The notes under the pieces: model-generated | What the model was told of the DNA's origin: nothing | The model's database searches: none | Seen by the model: only the letters and a program-made list of their open reading frames with translations | Position numbers and translations under genes: made by a program | NCBI RefSeq assembly: GCF_000003195.3 | Contig: NC_012871.2 | Coordinates: 17,056,658-17,120,657, forward strand | DNA length: 64,000 nt | Source of the DNA: Sorghum bicolor | Taxonomy: Eukaryota; Streptophyta; Magnoliopsida; Poales; Poaceae | Direction: 5' to 3' | In this document: positions 57,735-64,000 of the stretch, piece by piece | Layout: each line of letters starts with the position of its first letter | Numbering within the stretch: position 1 is the stretch's first letter

Positions 57735-60700
57735 TGGATAGATTCGCCGATGATGGAAAATTAGGCCAGGGATTCACATCGGCCGATGATTTGGTAGAAG
57801 TAGATATAGGTAGTGGTGATAGGCCTAGGCCTACTTTTATTAGTGCTAGACTAGATCCTGAGTGTAAAAGGCAATTAACTAGTTTGTTAAAGGAATATAA
57901 AGATTGCTTTGCTTGGGATTATACAGAGATGCCTGGTTTAGACCGATCAATTGTTGAACATCGGTTACCCATTAAGTCTGGATTTCGGCCACATCAGCAA
58001 CCAGCCCGCCGATGTAATCCTAACATTCTACCTGATATTAAGGCCGAAATCACTAAACTTATTGAAGCTAAGTTTATTCGGCAGTGTCGGTATGCTGAAT
58101 GGATTTCCAATGTCGTCCCGGTTTACAAGAAGAACGGGAAGCTTCGGGTGTGCATTGATTTCAGGAATCTCAATAAAGCTACGCCGATGGATGGATACCC
58201 AATGCCTGTCGCCGATCTACTGGTTGATGCTGCGGCTGGCCATCGGGTCATCAGCTTCATGGATGGTAATGCGGGTTACAATCAAATATTCATGGCAGAA
58301 GAGGATATTCCAAAAACCGCATTCAGGTGTCCTGGTCATGTTGGACTATTTGAATGGATAGTCATGACTTTTGGGTTAAGGAATGCCGGTGCTACTTATC
58401 AAAGGGCTATGAATTTTATATTTCACGAGTTCATCGGCAAGATCGTAGAAATTTATATTGATGATGTGGTGGTCAAGTCTGGAGATTTCTCAAAGCATCT
58501 TGCCGATTTACGAAGAGTGTTGGAGTGCACAAGGAAGCATGGATTGAAGATGAATCCCAACAAGTGTGCATTTGGTGTATCGGCAGGGCAGTTTCTTGGT
58601 TTCATGGTACATCAGAGGGGTATTGAAATTAGTCGAAGATCTATTGATGCTATCAATAAAATAGTGGCCCCTACCAATAAAACCGAACTCCAATCTTTGA
58701 TCGGCAAAGTGAATTTTATCAGAAGATTTATATCGAATTTATCTGGGAGAATTCGTGCTTTCAGTCCTCTTCTTAAATTGAAAGCCGATCAGGAGTTTGT
58801 TTGCGGAAAAGAACAGCAGTTGGCTCTAGATGAAATCAAAAGGTATCTAGTAAACCCTCCAGTTTTAGTTCCACCTCAACAAGGGAAACCCTTCAAATTA
58901 TATTTATCTACCGATGGATCGGTTATCGGTTCAGCTTTGGTTCAAGAATTTGAAGGGAAAGAGAGGGTAATTTATTATTTGAGTAGGAGGTTAATTGATG
59001 CTGAAACCAGGTATTCGGCCATTGAGAAGCTGTGCTTATGCTTATATTTTTCATGTATCAAGCTAAGACATTACCTGTTGTCGGCCGAATGTGCTGTTGT
59101 TTGCAAAGATGACGTGGTCCGATACATGCTATCTATGCCGATTATGAGTGGTAGGATCGGTAAATGGATTTTGGCGCTGTCGGAGTTCGATTTGCGTTAC
59201 GAATCGGCTAAGGCGGTCAAAGGGCAGGTTATGGCCGATTTTGTGACTCAGCATTGCGGTCTAGTGGAAACCTTGGAAATTGCACCCTGGACGCTCTTCT
59301 TTGATGGATCTACCTGTGACCGGGGAGCAGGAATCGGCATTGTATTAGTTTCTCCTAAGGGGAGGAAGTATGAATTTTCCTTGCCGATTGTTGCTACATC
59401 AACAAATAATCAGGCTGAGTATCAAGCTCTGATCAGGGGATTGGAGTTGTTAAGAGAAGTTCGTGCTGATGCTGTTGAAGTATTCGGAGATTCCATGTTG
59501 GTTATAAATCAATTGGCCGGAAGCTATGAATGCCGGAGTGAAGTTCTCATAACCTATTTCGAGAGAAGTATACAACTGTTAAAGGAATTCAAGAACTTCC
59601 GATTGGAGCATATTCCCCGATTGCATAATGAAGACGCTAATCGGTTAGCCCAGCATGCCTCGGGATATCAGCCAATGATTAATGCGACATCGGTAGTCAG
59701 TGCCGGTGATTGGAGGGAAGAAATTATTGATTATCTAAAAGATCCATCCAAAAAAGTTGAAAGACGGGTTCGATTTCAAGCAACCAAGTATGTGATCCTT
59801 GAAAATGAATTGTATTATCGAACTATCGACGGAATTCTTCTCCGATGCTTGGGTGATGATGAAGCCAGAAGTTTGATGGGAGAAATCCATGAAGGAGTGT
59901 GTGGAGCGCATCAGTCAGCTTTTAAGATGAAGTGGATGATTCGAAGGAATGGATATTTTTGGCCAACCATACTTGAAGATTGTTTTAAATATTTCAAGGG
60001 ATGTCAAGGTTGTCAAAAGTTCGGTAATATCCAGAGAGCACCCGCATCGGCTATGAATCCTATAATAAAACCTTGGCCGTTCCGGGGGTGGGCCATCGAT
60101 CTGATCGGTAGATTTATCCACCATCTAGCAAAGGGCATAAATTCATTCTGGTTGCCACTGACTATTTCACCAAGTGGGTCGAAGCTATTCCTTTGAAGAA
60201 AGTCACATCGTCCAATATGATTGATTTTGTGAAGGAGCATATTATTTACAGATTTGGGATTCCCCAAACGATTACTACCGATCAGGGCACCATGTTCACG
60301 TCGGGGGAGTTCGATGAATTCGCAATCGGTATGGGAATTAAAGTGTTGAATTCTTCTCCTTACTATGCTCAAGCCAATGGGCAGGCCGAAGCGTCTAACA
60401 AGGGAATTATCAAGCTTATTAAACGAAAGATTGAAGAAAATCCTAGGCGGTGGCATACATTGTTGAATGAAGCACTGTGGTCTTATCGGATGGCTTGTCA
60501 TGGATCAACCAAGCTGTCACCTTATCAATTGGTGTATGGACATGATGCAGTTTTGCCTTGGGAGATTAAGGCTGGATCTAGGCGATTATCTTTTCAAGAT
60601 CAATTGGCTGCCGATGATTATGCCACTTTAATGACCGATGAGTTAGATGATTTAGCAGGGCATCGGTTAAAGGCTTTAATGAGTATAGAAGAAAATAAGA

Positions 60701-60966
60701 AGAGAGTTGCCAGATGGTATGATAAAAAAGTGAAGGCTAAGGAGTTTGCCGATGGGGATTTGGTATGGAAGTTGATTTTGCCAGTCGGGACTAAAAGTTC
60801 AAAGTTTGGGAAGTGGTCTCCTAATTGGGAAGGTCCTTATCGGATAAAACGCTCAGCTCCTGGTAATGCCTATATTCTAGAAACTCTCGAAGGAGTTGAA
60901 TTTCCCAGAGCGTTAAATGGCAAATATTTGAAGAAGTACTACCCCAGCATATGGATCGATGCATAA
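57734..60966 (+). pseudogene. Tat3 RT-RNase H-aRNase H-integrase, one 1-base deletion
   Basis: The ATG at 57734 overlaps the protease stop (TAATG) and is followed by MDRFADDGK. RT is complete (VCIDFRNLNKATP, FMDGNAGYNQI, YIDDVVVKS). RNase H and the archaeal-type RNase H (FFDGSTCDRGAGIGIV... AEYQALIRGLELL) follow, then integrase (HHCC CQGCQKF). At about 60108 Tat2 has ggtcagattt but Tat3 ggtagattt, a 1-base loss that closes the frame at 60196. The rest (TTDQGTMF, ANGQAEASNK, and a C-terminal WSPNWEGPYRI module) runs on in another frame to 60966. Except for that base it would be an intact protein of about 1,077 residues. Confidence 0.9.
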
Positions 60967-60976
60967 AAGGTTAAGT

Positions 60977-61060
60977 GCCGATAACACTCCTATCGGCTGA
61001 ATTTAAATGTTCAAGGGCAGACTTAATGTTTCAAAAGATGCCGATAACAGTCTTATCGGC
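60977..61060. other. Two 21-nt hairpins between convergent Tat3 genes
   Basis: gccgataacactcctatcggc (60977-60997) and gccgataacagtcttatcggc (61040-61060) share the 7-bp stem seen in Tat2. They again sit between the pol stop (60966) and the antisense stop (61112). Confidence 0.75.
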
Positions 61061-61111
61061 TAGACTAAAAGCTAAAAGCGGAGAAACAAAGGTGTGTCGC
61101 CGATGAAAGCT

Positions 61112-64000
61112 TCAGATGTTCAGCAGCGCTTGGATTGCGGATATGGCGCGCAGCCGAATCTGGTTGGCTGTCTCTATCTCTTTGATATCGTCATCGGCAG
61201 AACCTTCAATCGGCTTCAGCTTCCTCTTCAGTTGCAGCGCTTTACGACCATGGACGTTTCGTTCCTGTTCAAGATGCTTGATGGTCTCCGGTAGTTGACT
61301 ATCTTCTTGCTGGGCTTGGGACAGGGCGTCTTCTACTTGCTTGAGTTCAGCCAGCAGAGCTTCTCTTTTTGCCGATAGATCAGACATTTTCTGCTTCAGT
61401 GCATCACCTGAGGACTTTAAGATGCCGATGTTGTTATGTTTCTCATCGGCTAAGAGTTTTTCTTTCATCATCTCCTCAGAGAGCTGGATTTGAGCAGCTC
61501 TGTCGGCAAGGCGTCGAGTAGCTCTCTGGTACTGTAGCTGGCGGCTTTCTAGATGTGCAGCGTGGAAGAGTGCTTCTTCGGCATCGGCAGGAATTTGGCC
61601 TCTAAGAGTCTTGAACAGGGCTTTGGCTGGGTCAGAATCAACGACCAGTTGAGTTGTGTCTTGATGAAGTATGGCCGATAGCTCCTCCAGCCTAGCTCTG
61701 GTTTCTGCCGATACAATTCCAACTGCCCGAGAGGAGCTTGCTTCCTCGCCTTCTTCTTCGAAGATATCAATAGCGAAGGAGAACAAGCTGTCGGGAGAAT
61801 CTTGTTCCTGAAAATGAAAATGAAATAGGTCAATTTTATGGTCAAAACTTCGGCAGATGATACCGATGGAAAAGTGGATGACTTACTTGCTTCAAGGCGA
61901 TTTCCTGCCTTTGACTCAGAGAGGCCGATGGAGCTGCAGGTTGATCGGCAAATGTTGCCGATAGAACGATATCGCCTGAAAGAAGACAGGAAGGATTATA
62001 AGAATAAATGAAAATAAGTTTATCGGTAGGAGTATTGTTGGGATATGTTACCCGGAAGAGGAACAACAGTTGTTTGAATTGAGGAAACCGCCGATGATAT
62101 AACTGGACCTGCCGGGCCAGTTGTTTGTTCACCTACGTCAGCTGATGTACCTGCCGTTTGAGGTTCTTCTTGCTGAGGTTCTTCCATCTGTGGTGCTTCC
62201 TGTATTGATTGAGGAGATGGTGCTTGCTGTGCCTGGACTTCTGGAGGAGAAGGGGAAGATTCCACCGGGATTGGAGACACCGGAGGAGGAGGAGGAGTTG
62301 CCACTTTCTGACGCTTTGTTCCAGTCTTAGCACCTTGGACGCCTTTCCTCTTTGGCTGGCTAGACTGGGGGGGATCGGCACCTTGGCGTTTGGCTTTTGC
62401 CGATGCACCAGTTTGCTGCAACAACGATAAAGAGTTTATGAGCACAGATAACCGATATAAAGATAGTCAGCATAAATAAAAAAGGGTTTTAACAGATTGC
62501 CTTGAAAGCTTGCGCCAGAGTGGAAGCAGTTACCATTGGTGATGTCTGAGTTTTCCTGGTGGTAACTTTCTTGAGACGCGCACCCCGGTGCACGATGGAA
62601 GCCAGAGTGGGAGCATTGTGGCCGATTGAGGAGATCGGGCCTGATGGGAATAAGCCGATCGGCTTGCCACTCCTACTAACCGATGGGGGGGTGTTGTCAA
62701 TCTGCAAAAAGAATACAGGGGTAAGTTACCGATGGGAATAGTATTGGAAAATGAGACATCGGTTTAAAATACTTACAGTGTCGTCAGGGACTTCGTATTC
62801 GGGGTCGATCATGCCGCGGTATGAGAGGGCCGATCTGCAGAATAGATTCTCCTTCCATTCTGCCCACCATAGCTTGTATGCTTGAGTGATAAAGGCAGCT
62901 GGAACCCATTCTGACAGATCCACATCTGTATCGGCATTTGGTGGTAGCTGGGCTACTCGAGTCCACTCGAGGAGGTTAGCGATGGGTTCTCTGGGCTTTA
63001 TTACATCGGCATAAGGAAGTGCGATCGGCAATTGGCCGAAAGCTAGCTGGCGAGCTAATGCCGATGGATTATAAAATTCATAGGTTTGGGGAGAGGTTTT
63101 CGTGCTGCCGAAGAAGTTCACTGGTATGGCTCTGGGAGTCACGATTGCCATCATCACCTCATTGTCCCTATCAAGAGCTTCGTCGAACGGATTGAAGGTC
63201 AGAGGGAGCATGCTATCTGGGTCGTCATAAGCCAGCCATGGTCGTTCATCTCTGGCCAGACCCTCATACAGCGTTTCGAAGAATCGGCCGATCTGATCCG
63301 GAGTGTTCCCTGAACCGGGTAAAACTATAACATCTTCGCCAAAGTTCAGGGGGGCACGTGTTGCCGATTCCTCTTCACCCAACACATGGTTCTCGGCTAT
63401 ATCTCTTGGGAAGTGCTGAGAGAACAAGTTGAGATCGAGGCGCTTGTGCAGGTGCAGATTGAGCCACATATTAATAAACCACCAAGGACCTCCCAAGTTG
63501 CCGATAGGTTGGCCGAGCAGGAGTTTCTGGACTACCTGATGAAGAAGGTGATAAACAGCGCCGAGCAAATAACGGCCGAGAGGAAATTGACCACCGCTAG
63601 CCAGTCTTTCTGCTGCCGATAGATAGACAGAAGTCGGTCCTGCCGATCGACCACAGAATACAAACTTGTCTAGCCACATGTTCAGAAAAGTGGTTTGTTC
63701 CTTTATGGTGACAGGCCCTCTCCCGCGGTACTTCTGGATGTACCCTGACCAGCCGCCGATAGCGCGAGTCTCCACTTTGGCACTGGGGGCGGTATCAAAA
63801 AAGTGGGTGCTATCGGCAGAAGATATGTCTAACCCAGTAAGCATGGCTACATCGGCAAGGGTAGGAGAAGCAGGGCCGTGGCCAAAAACAAAAGCGTTGA
63901 GAGTGTCTGACCAAAAGTAAGATGCGGCTATCAGCAATGACTCGTTCCTGTGCATATCGGCAATGGACAGCCTAATGCATTGAGCTAATTTCCTCTCACC
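61112..64000 (-). CDS. Tat3 antisense spliced gene, plant-mobile-domain-like, 5' end off window
   Basis: Minus-strand exons are 62777-64000 (partial), 62501-62701, 62052-62415, 61887-61975 and 61112-61807. All junction phases agree. The intron after 62501 needs a GC donor (gcaatc); Tat2 has GT at the same place. The first visible exon contains ASYFWSDTLNAFVFGHG, PTLADVAMLTGLDI and NMWLDKFVFCGRS, resembling the plant mobile domain. A Pro/Gln-rich linker with basic patches follows (PKRKGVQGAKTGTKRQK), then a coiled coil of about 230 residues (RALEEL-type repeats; EALLAELKQVEDAL). No stop interrupts about 860 visible codons. Function is unknown; similar domains occur in MAIN-like plant proteins involved in transposon silencing. 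Confidence 0.72.

Larger units (their letters stand above)
53349..64000 (+). mobile_element. Tat-lineage gypsy element 3 (Tat3), 5' LTR through antisense gene
   Basis: The 5' LTR is 53349-54040; the 3' LTR lies beyond the window. It is the same family as Tat2 and better preserved: Gag-protease has one nonsense codon and integrase one 1-base deletion, and the antisense gene is open in all visible exons. The left target site is probably cgggg (53344-53348); the right copy is off the window. Confidence 0.93.

Overview
This window is nuclear DNA from a grass, probably a panicoid such as sorghum, Miscanthus or sugarcane. That rests on spliced genes with GC-rich first exons, a MIR171-type hairpin, Tourist, Stowaway, hAT and Helitron non-autonomous elements, and nested SIRE-type copia and Tat-type gypsy retrotransposons. 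The clade is an inference; no species marker was identified.

The left third (1-20.4 kb) is the gene-bearing part. It opens with a broken tandem copy of an RBR (RING1-IBR-RING2) E3 ubiquitin ligase gene. A 5.3 kb Ty1/copia element (176-5521) sits inside its IBR exon. The remnant of that copy runs through a short direct repeat straight into the RNase H-like first exon of a second RBR copy (about 5.6-8.1 kb). That second copy has a 2-base loss upstream of RING2 and an inferred GC-AG intron. On the minus strand at 8620-9450 is a four-exon gene for an 82-residue prefoldin/ASDURF-like protein. At 13311-13406 (minus) is a MIR171 precursor with a TATA box about 62 bases upstream. The rest, to 20.4 kb, holds small DNA transposons, a Helitron nested in a MITE, a LINE 3' fragment and sequence in which I recognise nothing.

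From 20.4 kb to the right edge the window is a stack of nested transposons. A SIRE-type copia remnant (minus, 3' LTR 20427-21920) is split by Tat gypsy element 1 (22950-34319, TSD ccact). Tat1 has LTRs differing at one visible base and a 1,873-residue Gag-Pol reading frame, but no protease region. Another copia-type LTR (35161-35422 and 47035-47298) is split by Tat element 2 (35423-47029, TSD ggagt), which is decayed. A broken hAT element follows (47299-50505), then a SIRE LTR with a truncated gag (50506-52470), an unassigned LTR-like fragment (52471-53348), and Tat element 3 (53349 to beyond 64000).

All three Tat elements carry, between pol and the 3' LTR, a spliced gene on the opposite strand. 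In Tat1 it predicts 926 residues with an N-terminus resembling the 'putative gypsy type transposon' family. In Tat2 and Tat3 it has a plant-mobile-domain-like N-terminus. Both versions end in coiled coils. In Tat2 and Tat3 the sense and antisense genes converge on a gap holding two copies of a 21-nt hairpin, and Gag-protease is joined to RT-integrase by a TAATG stop-start overlap. No CRISPR array, rRNA or tRNA gene was recognised.
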